A stretch of DNA of 64,000 bases from Ruania rhizosphaerae (GCF_009805705.1 NZ_VSMB01000001.1:434001-498000); one strand, 5' to 3'; shown: positions 48,687 to 57,766, counted from the stretch's first letter. The notes: a model not told the origin generated them from the sequence alone. Program-made: numbers and translations.

Positions 48687-49154
48687 TCAGGGAGTTGCCG
48701 AGGCAGCGTGCCGGTCGGGCTCGGCGGCATCGCAGCTGGCGCAGATGCCCTGGAAGAGCACGTCCGCGGTCACGATGCGCATCCCTGCCGTCTCGGCGGG
48801 GGTCAGGCAGGGGGCATGTCCGACGACGCAGCTCACGTCTTCGACCGCACCGCACCGCACGCACATCACGTGGTGGTGGTTGTCGCCGATGCGGGTCTCG
48901 TAACGAGCCGGCGAATCCGGTGTCTCGAGCTTGCGGAGCAGACCCCACTCGCTGAGGTCGCCCAGGACTTGGTACACGGACGCGGCGGTCAGTGCGGGCA
49001 GCTCGGTCCGGGCGGTCTCGAGGATGACCTCGGCCGTGGCGTGGGGGTGGCGATGCGCAGCGTCGAGCACAGCGAGGCGTTGCCGCGTGACTCGCCGGCC
49101 CAGCGACCGCAGGGCGGTAGCCCAGGTCTCGCTGGTCATCGGCTCCGTGTGCAT
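48687..49154 (-). CDS. Fur family transcriptional regulator (FurA/PerR-like)
   Basis: 155 residues. The N-terminal winged helix ([33 protein letters not shown] in type, then [19 protein letters not shown]) is followed by the regulatory metal site ([17 protein letters not shown]) and structural zinc Cys pairs CVRC and CASC. It stands upstream of katA with a 77-bp gap, so peroxide or iron sensing and control of catalase is likely. A perfect 25-bp inverted repeat precedes it. ATG 49154 follows AGGGTGAG. Confidence 0.88.
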   Translation of the reverse strand: MHTEPMTSETWATALRSLGRRVTRQRLAVLDAAHRHPHATAEVILETARTELPALTAASVYQVLGDLSEWGLLRKLETPDSPARYETRIGDNHHHVMCVRCGAVEDVSCVVGHAPCLTPAETAGMRIVTADVLFQGICASCDAAEPDRHAASATP

Positions 49155-49167
49155 ATGCTCACCCTAC

Positions 49168-49192
49168 CTTATTACGACACATTCGTAATAAG
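49168..49192. promoter_or_regulatory. Fur/PerR-type operator
   Basis: CTTATTACGA and TCGTAATAAG form perfect ten-base arms around CACAT, 13 bp before the fur start. This AT-rich palindrome stands out in GC-rich DNA and fits Fur-family autoregulation of the fur-katA pair. It could also affect the divergent MFS gene at 49259. Confidence 0.75.
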
Positions 49193-49258
49193 AGGACAGC
49201 TCGGCATGAACCCGCCCAGGGCGTTGGACTCGACCTCACGCGCGATAGCCTGCACGGA

Positions 49259-50581
49259 GTGAGCATCCTCGCCGACCTGCGCACCGTCGCCGTCCACCGC
49301 GGGTTCCGGCGTCTGTTCGCCGTGCGCCTGGTCTCCCAATCGGGCGACGGGATGTTCCAAGCCGGTCTGGCGACTCTGTTTTTCTTCTCCCCGGAGAACC
49401 TGGCCACTGCCGGTGCGGTCGCCGCCGCGTTTGCTGTGCTGCTGCTGCCGTTCACGATCGTGGGCCCGTTCGCCGGCCCCCTGCTGGACCGGTGGCGACG
49501 GCGGCAGGTGCTGTTCGTAGGCAACGCCGTGCGCGTGGTGCTCACCGCCGTCCTGGCACTGCTGATGGCCACCGACGGCGTCTCGGTGGCGGTGTACGTG
49601 ATCGCCCTGGTCACTCTGGGCGTGAACCGGTTCCTGCTCGCGGCACTCTCCGCCGCCCTGCCACGGGTGGTGCCGCGCGAGCAGCTGCTGATCGCGAACA
49701 CGATCAGCCCCACTCTCGGCGCCGTGGCCGCTGTGATCGGGGCTGCGCTCGGATTCCTGATCGGACTGCTGGTGCCGGCCGGGCCGGGGAAGAACGGCCT
49801 CGTGCTCACCATCGCGGCTGTCATCTTCGGCCTCGCCTCCTTGCTGGCGCTGAGACTGGGCAAGGATCAGCTCGGACCGGACCTGGTTCCCGGGGTGCGC
49901 AACTTCGCCCAGGCATGGAAGGACGTGCGCGCCACGGCGACGGATCTCGTGGCCGGCGCTCGCTACCTCGTCGCGCGCCGGACCCCGGGAGCAGCGCTCG
50001 GCGTGATGGCGATCCACCGCTTCCTGTACGGGGTCAACTTCATCGCCCTCATCCTCATCTCCCGGAACCTGCTGAGCGACCCGGCAGACCCGGCGGCGGG
50101 ACTGGCCATGTTCGGCCTCCTCTCCGGGATCTCGTTCGCGGGCAACGGCCTGGCGATCGTGCTCACCCCACTCGCCCACGAACGGATGGCGCCCTCCAGA
50201 TGGGTGGTGGTCTGTCTCGGACTCGGCGCCCTCAGCCAGGTGCTGATGGCGGCGGCGCCGACCTTCGTGGTGATCGCAGCAGCCGCGGTGCTGATGGGAC
50301 TGGCGGTGCAGGGAGCGAAGATCGCCGTCGACACGATCGTGCAGCGCGATACCGCCGACACCTATCGCGGGCGCGCGTTCTCGCTCTACGACACGCTGTA
50401 CAACGGGGCCTTCGCAGGAGCCGCGGCCGTGGCAGCCGCCGTGCTGCCCGATACCGGCTGGTCCCGCGTGGTGTTCCTCGCACTTGTGGTGCTCTACGTG
50501 GTGCTCGGCATCGCCTACCGCAAAATGACCACCGTCCTGCACGACCGGCCCCGACCCGTGCCACTGGCGCCACCGCATTGA
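49259..50581 (+). CDS. MFS transporter
   Basis: 440 residues with twelve hydrophobic segments in two halves. FRRLFAVRLVSQSGDGMFQAGLATLFF (in parts) and the LLDRWRRRQVLFVGNAVRVVL region, with the conserved Asp-Arg loop between helices 2 and 3, identify the major facilitator superfamily, drug-exporter-like (DHA3/MFS_3-type). Substrate unknown. The GTG at 49259 has GGAG too near to be ideal. It is divergent from fur, sharing a 104-bp region that holds the Fur-type operator. Confidence 0.82.
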   Translation: MSILADLRTVAVHRGFRRLFAVRLVSQSGDGMFQAGLATLFFFSPENLATAGAVAAAFAVLLLPFTIVGPFAGPLLDRWRRRQVLFVGNAVRVVLTAVLALLMATDGVSVAVYVIALVTLGVNRFLLAALSAALPRVVPREQLLIANTISPTLGAVAAVIGAALGFLIGLLVPAGPGKNGLVLTIAAVIFGLASLLALRLGKDQLGPDLVPGVRNFAQAWKDVRATATDLVAGARYLVARRTPGAALGVMAIHRFLYGVNFIALILISRNLLSDPADPAAGLAMFGLLSGISFAGNGLAIVLTPLAHERMAPSRWVVVCLGLGALSQVLMAAAPTFVVIAAAAVLMGLAVQGAKIAVDTIVQRDTADTYRGRAFSLYDTLYNGAFAGAAAVAAAVLPDTGWSRVVFLALVVLYVVLGIAYRKMTTVLHDRPRPVPLAPPH

Positions 50582-50646
50582 GCCACCGCGGGCCGGGTAG
50601 TGCGGCAGTTGCTCGCCCGGACGCCGCGGGTATCACGGGACATCGG

Positions 50647-50958
50647 TCAGTTCACATCGCGGCCGCCAGGCATGCTCGAACGAGCCGGCCCATGCGCTTC
50701 GGACGTCCCGCCGTCATCGATGCCACCTGGAGTTCGCCGGGATTCCCGGCGGTGACGGGACTCGTGATCGGCCGGCACCTCGATCCCGTGCCAGACGCTG
50801 GAGAACGCGTCGATACCTGAGGCCAGGTAGCGGATGGCACGCCACAGCGCGGCGGCCATGATCAGAACGGCCGGGCGGTCGTCACGACGGACCGGTGTCA
50901 GGTCGTTGGCGTTGTTGGCCTTCATCACCTGCTGTGCAAGGAAGTCGTCTGAATGCAT
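50647..50958 (-). CDS. hypothetical protein
   Basis: 103 residues, no family recognised. Start at ATG 50958 (MHSDDFLAQQVMKANNAND), preceded by GGAG at a short distance; a longer frame to 51093 would cover the divergent regulator's promoter. The middle (VLIMAAALWRAIRYLASGIDAF) is amphipathic rather than clearly membrane-spanning; the C-terminus is Arg/His/Gly-rich and of low complexity. It is divergent from the GlxA-type regulator and may be its target. It could also be a spurious frame. Confidence 0.4.
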   Translation of the reverse strand: MHSDDFLAQQVMKANNANDLTPVRRDDRPAVLIMAAALWRAIRYLASGIDAFSSVWHGIEVPADHESRHRRESRRTPGGIDDGGTSEAHGPARSSMPGGRDVN

Positions 50959-50993
50959 GACTCCAGGCTCGCCGGCCGAACACTCACCTGACA

Positions 50994-51030
50994 GTGGCAA
51001 GATCGACAGGATTCGATAGTATCTTGCCAC
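50994..51030. promoter_or_regulatory. inverted repeat abutting the GlxA-type regulator start
   Basis: GTGGCAAGAT (50994-51003) and ATCTTGCCAC (51021-51030) are perfect ten-base arms with a 17-base spacer, ending one base before the ATG. A -10-like TAGTAT lies at 51017-51022, nine bases before the ATG, suggesting a leaderless message and an operator overlapping the promoter. Confidence 0.6.
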
Positions 51031-51031
51031 C

Positions 51032-52006
51032 ATGTCGCGACCATCGGTTACGGTGCCGCTCACCGAAGGACTGACGTTGTTCGAGATCGGCATGCCGCTG
51101 GAGGCGCTGGGCTACGACTGGGACCCCGAGCGCGGGCCGTTGTATGACGTGACTCTCTGCGGCGATCCGGAGGGCGTGCCCACCCATACCGGCGCCCTGC
51201 TGAGCCCTGCGCGTCCGCTGAGCGCGCTCTCCGACGGAGATATGGTCGTGGTGCCCGGGGGAAGGCCCGGCCGGCCGATCGACCAGCAGCTGGTTCACGA
51301 ACTACGACGGGCGGCAGACAGGGGCACCCGGATCGTGGCGCTGTGCACCGGCACGTTCACTCTCGCCGCAGCCGGCCTGCTCGATGGCCGCCGCGCCACC
51401 ACCCACTGGCGGCACGCGCCGCTCCTGCAGCGGATGTACCCCCAGATCGAGGTCGACGCACGCGCGCTCTACGTGGAGGACGGCGGCATCTTCACCAGTG
51501 CCGGCTCAGCCGCCGGCCTCGACATGTGCCTGCACCTGATCCGGCGCGACCACGGGGAGCGTGCAGCGAACACCATCGCGCGCAATCTGGTGATCGCATC
51601 CCACCGCGACGGCGATCAAGCCCAGTACGTCACGGCCGAGCCACTGGAGGACCGGGCCGCCTGGCTCGATCACCTCCGGGACTGGCTCCGCACGAACCTC
51701 GTCCATCCCGTGACCCTGACCGAGCTGGGACAGGCCGCGAACCTCTCCGCCCGCACTCTCGCCCGGCGATTCCAGCGGGACGTCGGCACCACACCGATGC
51801 GGTGGGTGGCCGCGGAACGGATCGCTGTGGCCAAGGAGTTGCTCGAGGCGACCGACCTGACCGTCGACCACATCTCCTACGACGTGGGCTTCGGATCGCC
51901 GGTGACGTTCCGCGCGGCCTTCACCAGGGAGGTCGGAATCTCGCCCGGGCTCTATCGCAGCCGCTTCTCCGCCCGAGCCGCCAGTGCCGCCACACTGACC
52001 GGATAG
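51032..52006 (+). CDS. GlxA family transcriptional regulator (DJ-1/PfpI plus AraC domains)
   Basis: 324 residues. The N-terminal DJ-1/PfpI-like amidotransferase fold (about 1-180) contains the nucleophile-elbow region VALCTGTFTLAAAGLLDG with Cys. The C-terminal AraC helix-turn-helix pair (LTELGQAANLSARTLARRFQRDVG and VDHISYDVGFGSPVTFRAAFTREVG, by parts) binds DNA. Such regulators sense small amino compounds or aldehydes. It faces away from the hypothetical gene and converges on the siderophore permease gene 8 bp away. Confidence 0.88.
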   Translation: MSRPSVTVPLTEGLTLFEIGMPLEALGYDWDPERGPLYDVTLCGDPEGVPTHTGALLSPARPLSALSDGDMVVVPGGRPGRPIDQQLVHELRRAADRGTRIVALCTGTFTLAAAGLLDGRRATTHWRHAPLLQRMYPQIEVDARALYVEDGGIFTSAGSAAGLDMCLHLIRRDHGERAANTIARNLVIASHRDGDQAQYVTAEPLEDRAAWLDHLRDWLRTNLVHPVTLTELGQAANLSARTLARRFQRDVGTTPMRWVAAERIAVAKELLEATDLTVDHISYDVGFGSPVTFRAAFTREVGISPGLYRSRFSARAASAATLTG

Positions 52007-52013
52007 CGCGCAC

Positions 52014-54185
52014 TCAACGACGCGCGCGCATCTTCCACAGCAGCCACACGAAGTACGGGGTGCCGATGGTGGCTGTGACGAGCCCGGCGGGCAACTGGTC
52101 CGGTGCGAGGACCACACGGCCGACGATGTCAGCGACAGTCACGAGCAGGCCGCCGAGCAGCACCGCGAGCGGCAGCAGGAGCGCATGCCGCTTCCCGATC
52201 AGCATCCGGGCGGCGTGCGGCGCCACGAGCCCGACGAAGGAGATCACCCCGACACTGGCCGTTGCGGCAGCGGTGAGCAGGACGGCGAGAACGAGCACCC
52301 CCCGGCGCAGCTGCGGCACCCGGACCCCGAGCGAACGGGGCGTGGTCTCGTCCAGCTGCACCAGATCCAGATCGCGGTGCCAGCCGATGAGCGCGACCAC
52401 GCACACACCCAGTACGACCAGCAACGGCACCAGGGAGGAGAAGTTCGCCCCGTAGGTCGAACCGCCGAGCCACGTGATCGCCGCGTTCTGGTTCCACGGG
52501 TCGGTGCGCACCAGCAGCAGTGTGGTCATGGCACTCGCCGCCGCCCCAATCCCGACACCGACCAGCACCAGCCGCCCCTGATCAGCACCACCGCGCGCAC
52601 CGAGCACGAACAGCGCGACCGTGGCGATCAGCGCCCCGACGAGCGCGCCGCCCAGGGTGGAGGCGAAGCTCACGGTGGAGCCGACCACGATGGTGATCAC
52701 GGCTCCCAGCCCGGCGGAGGCGGAGATACCCAGGATGCCAGGATCGGCGAGGGGGTTGCGGGTGATCGCCTGCACCAGCGCCCCGGCCAGAGCAAGCCCG
52801 GCGCCGGCCGCGAGCGCCGCAAGCACGCGAGGAATGCGGGTCTCCAGGATCACCTCGATACGCACCGAGGCCGCACCCCGCAGCCAGTTCGCCACGTCAC
52901 CGAGGAGCACGGTGGAGTCACCCAGCAGTACGCCGGCGATCAGGGCGGCCATCACCAGTCCGAACGCCGCCACGATCACCAGGTGTGGTGCGCGCCGGCC
53001 CAGCGCCGTGCCGCTGCGCAGCGTGGCCAGCGCCTCACCGGCCAGGCCGGTGCGCATCCGCTGGGCCAATACCACCATGAACGCGGCACCGAGCATCGTG
53101 GTGACCACCCCGGTGGGCAAGGTGACCCCGGAGACAGCGCCGAACGCCGCACGCACGGCGACGTCCGCCGTCAGGACGAGCGCAATGCCGGCCACAGCAC
53201 TGACGGGGATGAGCACGCGGTGCTGACGTAGCGGCGGTACGGCGCGGGCGAGCATGCGCATCATCGCGGGCGCGCACAGACCGACGAAACCGATCGGACC
53301 AGCCACCGTGACCGCCGTCGTGGCCAGGAGGACCGCGAAGGCGACGAGGGTGATGCGGGTGCGGCCCACGGCCACCCCGAGGGAGCGCGCGGCGTCGTCG
53401 CCGAGCTGGAGCAGATCGAGGCGGCGCCCCAGCACCATGAGCGCGAGAATCCCGACGACGACCACGGGGGCCAGGGCGGTCACCGCACCGGCACCATTCT
53501 GCGCCAGCGTGCCCGCACCCCAGGCGAACAGCCCCTGGGTCTGCCACGGGAAGAGCACCAGCAGCACCGAGGTGATCGCGGACAGTCCGAGCGTGAGAGC
53601 AGATCCTGCCAGCACCAGCCGGATCGCCGAGATCTGGGCCCCTGCCGAAACCGCGATGACCACAGCCGCAGCTCCGAGTCCTCCCAAGAAGGCGACGGTG
53701 ACGTTCCCGAACAGACCGAGCGGGAGGCCGGTGACCGCCAGAACGGTCAGGGCGAGGTAGGCGCCGGCGTTGACGGCAGTGGTGTCCGGAGAGGCGAGCG
53801 GGTTGCGGGCAACCCCCTGCATCGCCGCTCCCGCGGCACCGAGCGCCGAGCCGACCACGAGCGCGGCCAGGAGCCGGGGCAGGCGAGACTGGGCGAGAAC
53901 CGCCCCGTCGGTGCCGGCGGCCTGACCGATGAGCACCTGCCAGAGTCCAGCGAGGTCGAGGTCGGCGGTTCCTTGGGTGAGATGGAGAACGACGGCGCCA
54001 GCCAGCCAGAAGAGCACTACCAGCACGACGAGCACTGTCATGGTCACCGCCCACCGCGAGCGGGCCGTGGTGGTCGAGCTCGCGGCGGATCCGGGCGCAT
54101 CGGGCGTGATCGGCTCGGCAGCCTGTGTTGTGACCTGCGCCGATACCGGAGGCCGCACGAGCTGCTGGGTGACGCCGTCGTTCAT
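52014..54185 (-). CDS. iron-siderophore ABC transporter permease, two FecCD domains fused (FhuB-like)
   Basis: 723 residues, twice the normal FecCD length. Each half has about ten membrane helices and its own family motifs: GAAGAAMQGVARNPLASPDTTAVNAG and GALVQAITRNPLADPGILGISASAG in part, each with the (Q/R)NPLAxP site, and the ATPase-docking FVGLCAP and FVGLVAPH. This is the FhuB arrangement, so one gene supplies the whole channel. ATG 54185 begins just after the binding-protein stop, with GGAGCCTGAC before it. Last gene of the siderophore operon. Confidence 0.92.
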   Translation of the reverse strand: MNDGVTQQLVRPPVSAQVTTQAAEPITPDAPGSAASSTTTARSRWAVTMTVLVVLVVLFWLAGAVVLHLTQGTADLDLAGLWQVLIGQAAGTDGAVLAQSRLPRLLAALVVGSALGAAGAAMQGVARNPLASPDTTAVNAGAYLALTVLAVTGLPLGLFGNVTVAFLGGLGAAAVVIAVSAGAQISAIRLVLAGSALTLGLSAITSVLLVLFPWQTQGLFAWGAGTLAQNGAGAVTALAPVVVVGILALMVLGRRLDLLQLGDDAARSLGVAVGRTRITLVAFAVLLATTAVTVAGPIGFVGLCAPAMMRMLARAVPPLRQHRVLIPVSAVAGIALVLTADVAVRAAFGAVSGVTLPTGVVTTMLGAAFMVVLAQRMRTGLAGEALATLRSGTALGRRAPHLVIVAAFGLVMAALIAGVLLGDSTVLLGDVANWLRGAASVRIEVILETRIPRVLAALAAGAGLALAGALVQAITRNPLADPGILGISASAGLGAVITIVVGSTVSFASTLGGALVGALIATVALFVLGARGGADQGRLVLVGVGIGAAASAMTTLLLVRTDPWNQNAAITWLGGSTYGANFSSLVPLLVVLGVCVVALIGWHRDLDLVQLDETTPRSLGVRVPQLRRGVLVLAVLLTAAATASVGVISFVGLVAPHAARMLIGKRHALLLPLAVLLGGLLVTVADIVGRVVLAPDQLPAGLVTATIGTPYFVWLLWKMRARR

Positions 54186-54186
54186 G

Positions 54187-55200
54187 TCAGGCTCCGAGCA
54201 CCTGGACGAGGTCGTCCGACCAGGCCGCCATTGAGGATGGGCCCCCATAGGCCCAGATGCCGACGGCTGCCTCGTGCACCTGCCCCTCCTGAACGAACGG
54301 CAGGTTCTCCCACAGGGGGTTGCCGGCCATCGAGGTCTCCACCGGGTCGTCTTCGCCGTCGTTGCCCCAGTACAGGAACTGGGTGTCATCGGGGAGCTGG
54401 GTCAGGCCCTCGAGGTCGAGATAGGACAGGCCGTAGCCGTCGTCACCCGGATCCTCCCAGGCGCTGGCCAGGCCCATCTCGAGGGCGACGGCCTGCACGC
54501 TCGAGCGGGGACCGTGCATGCGAATGCTGAGGGTGGAGCCCTCGGCGTAGGGGGAGGTGAGCACGACGGGGGTGCCGGCCAGGCCCGCCGCCTCGATCGC
54601 CGCGGTGTTCTCAGCGATGGTGGCGTCGAAGTCGGCGAGCGCCTGCTCGGCCTCGGCGTCCTTGCCCAGCAGGGCGGCGACTGTCTCCAGCGAGGACCGC
54701 ATGGTGCCGAGTGGGTCGGCGCCGTCGGCGCTCTGCAGCAGCACGACGGGTGCGATGCGGCTGATCTGCTCCATCGCGTCCTCTGGGATCGAGGTGGGAC
54801 TGCCGATGATCAAGTCCGGTTCGAGCTCGGCGATCGCCTCGATGCTCGGCTCACGCCGGGTGCCGACGTCGCGGGGTTCGGTGCGCAGTGGCTCGGCGTT
54901 GCCGACCCAGCTCGTGTAGCCCTCGACGTCGGACAGGCCGACGAGGTCAACTCCGAGCGTCGTGACCATCTCCGCCTGGTTCCACTCCAGTGCCACCACA
55001 TCCTCGGCGGGCGCCTCGAGGGTGACCTCCTCACCATTGGCGTCGGTGACGGTGATGGGGCCGGCTGTGGGGTCGGCCGCAGCGTCGGTCTCGCCTCCGG
55101 TGGTCCCGTCGGCGTCAGCCGCCGGGTCGGTGGTGCCGCACGCGGCGAGGGCGGTCGCGGCCAGGAGGGCGGTCGCGATCAGGGCAGGGGTTCGTCTCAT
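54187..55200 (-). CDS. iron-siderophore ABC transporter substrate-binding lipoprotein
   Basis: 337 residues. The lipobox is LAACG, followed by an acidic Asp/Gly/Thr linker and a type-III (helical backbone) binding domain: DVVALEWNQAEMVTTLGVDLVGL, PSIEAIAELEPDLIIG, GLASAWEDPGDDGYG and the final GGPSSMAAWSDDLVQVLG. This matches the FecB/FhuD class that binds ferric siderophores. It lies between the ATPase and the permease genes. Siderophore type is not predictable; no biosynthesis genes are in the window. Confidence 0.9.
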   Translation of the reverse strand: MRRTPALIATALLAATALAACGTTDPAADADGTTGGETDAAADPTAGPITVTDANGEEVTLEAPAEDVVALEWNQAEMVTTLGVDLVGLSDVEGYTSWVGNAEPLRTEPRDVGTRREPSIEAIAELEPDLIIGSPTSIPEDAMEQISRIAPVVLLQSADGADPLGTMRSSLETVAALLGKDAEAEQALADFDATIAENTAAIEAAGLAGTPVVLTSPYAEGSTLSIRMHGPRSSVQAVALEMGLASAWEDPGDDGYGLSYLDLEGLTQLPDDTQFLYWGNDGEDDPVETSMAGNPLWENLPFVQEGQVHEAAVGIWAYGGPSSMAAWSDDLVQVLGA

Positions 55201-55230
55201 GGGTCCTTCCTCAGGGTGGAGGGTCTCGGG

Positions 55231-56070
55231 TCAGGCGGGGCGTGCTGCCCCGGCCAACCCGGCCGGGCGCCGCAGCAACTGCCGCGGCACGTGCACGTGG
55301 GGCACGCCGGAGGTGGCATGCTCGACCACGATGTCGATCTCGAAGACCTCGGTCAGGAGGTCGCCGTCGAGTGCTTCGCCGGGCGGTCCATCCGCGACGA
55401 CGCTGCCCTGGCTGAGGACCACGACCCGGTCGGCAAGTGCGGCGGCCTGATTGAGGTCATGGAGCACGGCGCCGACGGCGATGCCGTGGTCGTCGGCGAG
55501 CTCGCGGATGAGTTCGAGCACCTCCACCTGGTAGCGCAGATCGAGGTGGTTGGTGGGTTCGTCGAGCAACAGGACATCGGTGTGCTGGGCGAGGGCGCTG
55601 GCGATCCACACACGCTGCAGCTGACCGCCGGAGAGTTCGTCGATCATGTCGTCCGAGCGGTCGGTCAGGCGGGTGAGCTCGAGGGCGTGCTCGATCCGCG
55701 CAGCGCCGTCCGGGTCGCTGCCGCGCCACCGCGACCGGTGGGGGTGGCGCCCGAACTCGACGGCGTCGCGCACGGTGATGCCCACGGGTGTGGGCCGGCT
55801 CTGGGCGAGCATCGCGATCTCCCGGGCGAACTCCCGGGCAGAGAGGGCGCGTGCATCGCGACCGTCGCGCAGCGTGACCGCCCCGGTGCGCATGTGCTGC
55901 AGGCGGGCGATGCCGCGCAGGAAGGTCGACTTCCCGGAGCCGTTGGGGCCGACCAGGGCGGTGACCTGACCGGAGGTGAGCGTGAGCTGGGCGTCGCTGA
56001 CGACGTCGCCGGCGCCATAGGTGATCGACACCTGCTCGGCACGCAGCCAGGGGTTCGCGCTCGCGCTCAT
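55231..56070 (-). CDS. iron-siderophore ABC transporter ATP-binding protein
   Basis: 279 residues of the FhuC/FepC group. Walker A GPNGSGKST, Q-loop MLAQSRPTPVG, signature LSGGQLQR, Walker B VLLLDEPTNHLD and switch His AVLHDLNQA are complete. ATG 56070 (MSASANPW) is preferred because GGAG stands six bases before it; an ATG four codons upstream is weaker. First gene of the operon, just downstream of the IdeR/DtxR-like box at 56088-56106, so induction in iron starvation is expected. Confidence 0.93.
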   Translation of the reverse strand: MSASANPWLRAEQVSITYGAGDVVSDAQLTLTSGQVTALVGPNGSGKSTFLRGIARLQHMRTGAVTLRDGRDARALSAREFAREIAMLAQSRPTPVGITVRDAVEFGRHPHRSRWRGSDPDGAARIEHALELTRLTDRSDDMIDELSGGQLQRVWIASALAQHTDVLLLDEPTNHLDLRYQVEVLELIRELADDHGIAVGAVLHDLNQAAALADRVVVLSQGSVVADGPPGEALDGDLLTEVFEIDIVVEHATSGVPHVHVPRQLLRRPAGLAGAARPA

Positions 56071-56087
56071 CGGACTCTCCATGAAAG

Positions 56088-56106
56088 TAAGGTTCCACTT
56101 ACCTAA
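56088..56106. promoter_or_regulatory. IdeR/DtxR-type iron box
   Basis: The 19-base site reads TTAGGTAAG-TGG-AACCTTA on the minus strand, close to the consensus TTAGGTTAGGCTAACCTAA, and is 18 bp before the siderophore ATPase start. A second, weaker half-overlapping site (GGTTAGG) extends upstream. Confidence 0.7.
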
Positions 56107-56158
56107 CCAAGGGTAGCCTCACTCAGCACGAATGTCTCGCTCTATGAGACGTCGCGTA

Positions 56159-56219
56159 CGGCGAGCGCTGACTTGTTCGGCATTCGCGGCTGAAACGCCG
56201 AGCAAGTCAGCGTTCGGCG
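56159..56219. terminator. imperfect hairpin after the CCA-adding enzyme gene
   Basis: 23-base arms (56159-56181 and 56197-56219) pair with three mismatches around a 15-base loop, 50 bp after the cca stop in its transcription direction. No T-tract. Confidence 0.55.
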
Positions 56220-56268
56220 GAGTGGGTGAGTGCCGTGTGGGTGGGGTGTGAGCGGCGACGCGATGGAG

Positions 56269-57744
56269 TCAGTGCTGCCGACTCTCCCACCACGCGAGCA
56301 GCTCTGCCCGCGCCTCGTCCTCGCCGAGCGGCCCGCGCTCCATCCGCAGCGCCAGCAGGTGTTGGTACGCAGCGCCCACCTCGCGCCCGGGGCCGATCCC
56401 GAGGATCTCCATGATCGCGTTCCCGTCCAGATCGGGCCGGATGCTCTGCAGCTCCTCCTCTTCGGCGAGTTCCGCGATCCGGTTCTCCAGGTCGTCGTAG
56501 GCGTGCGCGAGCCGTGCCGCCTTGCGCTTGTTCCGGGTGGTGCAGTCGGCTCGGGTGAGCCGGTGCAGCCGCTCCAGCTGGTCGCCGGCATCGGTGACAT
56601 AGCGCCGCACCGCAGAGTCGGTCCAGGCGGCGTCCCCATAGCCGTGGAAGCGCAGATGCAACGCCACCAGCTTCGAGACGGCCTGCGTCGTGGCCTTGTC
56701 GAAGCGCAGCGCCTTCATCCGCTTGGTCGTCATTTTCGCACCGACGATCTCGTGGTGATGAAAGCTCACGCCTCCACGAGGTTCCAGGCGGCGGGTCGCC
56801 GGCTTGCCGACGTCGTGCATGAGCGCCGCCAGCCTCAACACCAGATCCGGGCCCGGGACCGCACCCTCAGGCCCGGTCTCCAGATCGATCGCCTGGTCCA
56901 GCACGGTCAGCGTGTGCTCGTAGACGTCCTTGTGCCGGTGGTGCTCATCGATGGTCAGCTGCAGTGCAGGCAACTCGGGGAGCACGTGGTCAGCCACACC
57001 GGTGTAGACCATCAATTCCAGGCCACGCCTCGGGGCCGGGGCGAGGAGGAGCTTGACGAGCTCGGCCTGAACCCGCTCGGCCGAGACGATCTCAAGGCGG
57101 GCCGCCATCGCCGTCATCGCTGCCAGTACGCCGGGGTGGACGTCCACACCCAGTTGGGCGGCGAAGCGCACTGCGCGCATCATCCGCAGCGGGTCGTCGT
57201 CGAAGGACTGCTCCGGCGCGGCGGGAGTGCGCAGGATCCGGTCGGCCAGGTCCGACAGCCCGCCGAATGGGTCCACGAACACCAGGTCCGGCAGACGCAG
57301 CGCCATCGCGTTGACGGTGAAGTCACGGCGCGAGAGGTCGCCGTCCAGGGTGTCGCCGTAGACGACTTCCGGCTTGCGGGAGGTGGAGTCGTAGGCCTCG
57401 GTACGGTACGTCGTCACCTCCACGACGACGTCACCTCGCCGGGCGCCGATCGTCCCGAACTCTTTGCCCATGTCCCAGTGCGCATCGCCCCACCGGGCCA
57501 GGATCCGTTCGGTCTCATCCGGGTGGGCGCTGGTGGCGAAGTCCAGATCGACGCTCGCCTTGCCGAGGAAGGCGTCGCGGACGGGGCCACCGACGAGCGC
57601 AAGCTCGTGCCCAGCATCGGCGAAGACGCGACCGAGCTCGATCGCCTGCGGTGCGTACTCGGCGATCACGCCCAGCGCGGTGCGCAGCAGCTCAACGGGT
57701 TCGACGGGACGGTCAGTGGTCGGCACAGCCGTCCAGCCTGCCAT
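56269..57744 (-). CDS. cca: CCA tRNA nucleotidyltransferase
   Basis: 491 residues. The class II nucleotidyltransferase head (ELALVGGPVRDAFLG and VDLDFATSA, with the metal-binding Asp pair) is followed by DGDLSRRDFTVNAMAL and the EDxxR-like DDDPLRMMRAVRFAAQLG. A C-terminal HD domain (LRLAALMHDVGKP, HHHEIVGAKM) is the long actinobacterial form. It adds or repairs the CCA end of tRNAs. ATG 57744 (MAGWTAV) has AGGAAAC before it; the ORF extension to 57807 overlaps a repeat region. Mycobacterial equivalent: PcnA (Rv3907c), divergent from the NUDIX gene as here. Confidence 0.93.
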   Translation of the reverse strand: MAGWTAVPTTDRPVEPVELLRTALGVIAEYAPQAIELGRVFADAGHELALVGGPVRDAFLGKASVDLDFATSAHPDETERILARWGDAHWDMGKEFGTIGARRGDVVVEVTTYRTEAYDSTSRKPEVVYGDTLDGDLSRRDFTVNAMALRLPDLVFVDPFGGLSDLADRILRTPAAPEQSFDDDPLRMMRAVRFAAQLGVDVHPGVLAAMTAMAARLEIVSAERVQAELVKLLLAPAPRRGLELMVYTGVADHVLPELPALQLTIDEHHRHKDVYEHTLTVLDQAIDLETGPEGAVPGPDLVLRLAALMHDVGKPATRRLEPRGGVSFHHHEIVGAKMTTKRMKALRFDKATTQAVSKLVALHLRFHGYGDAAWTDSAVRRYVTDAGDQLERLHRLTRADCTTRNKRKAARLAHAYDDLENRIAELAEEEELQSIRPDLDGNAIMEILGIGPGREVGAAYQHLLALRMERGPLGEDEARAELLAWWESRQH

Positions 57745-57766
57745 GTTTCCTACCGTCAGTCTCCCT

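Noticed and set aside
49172-50578. Open frame of 468 codons opposite the MFS gene
   Set aside because: His/Gln/Asp/Arg-rich shadow covering the MFS gene exactly; the MFS frame has clear membrane helices.
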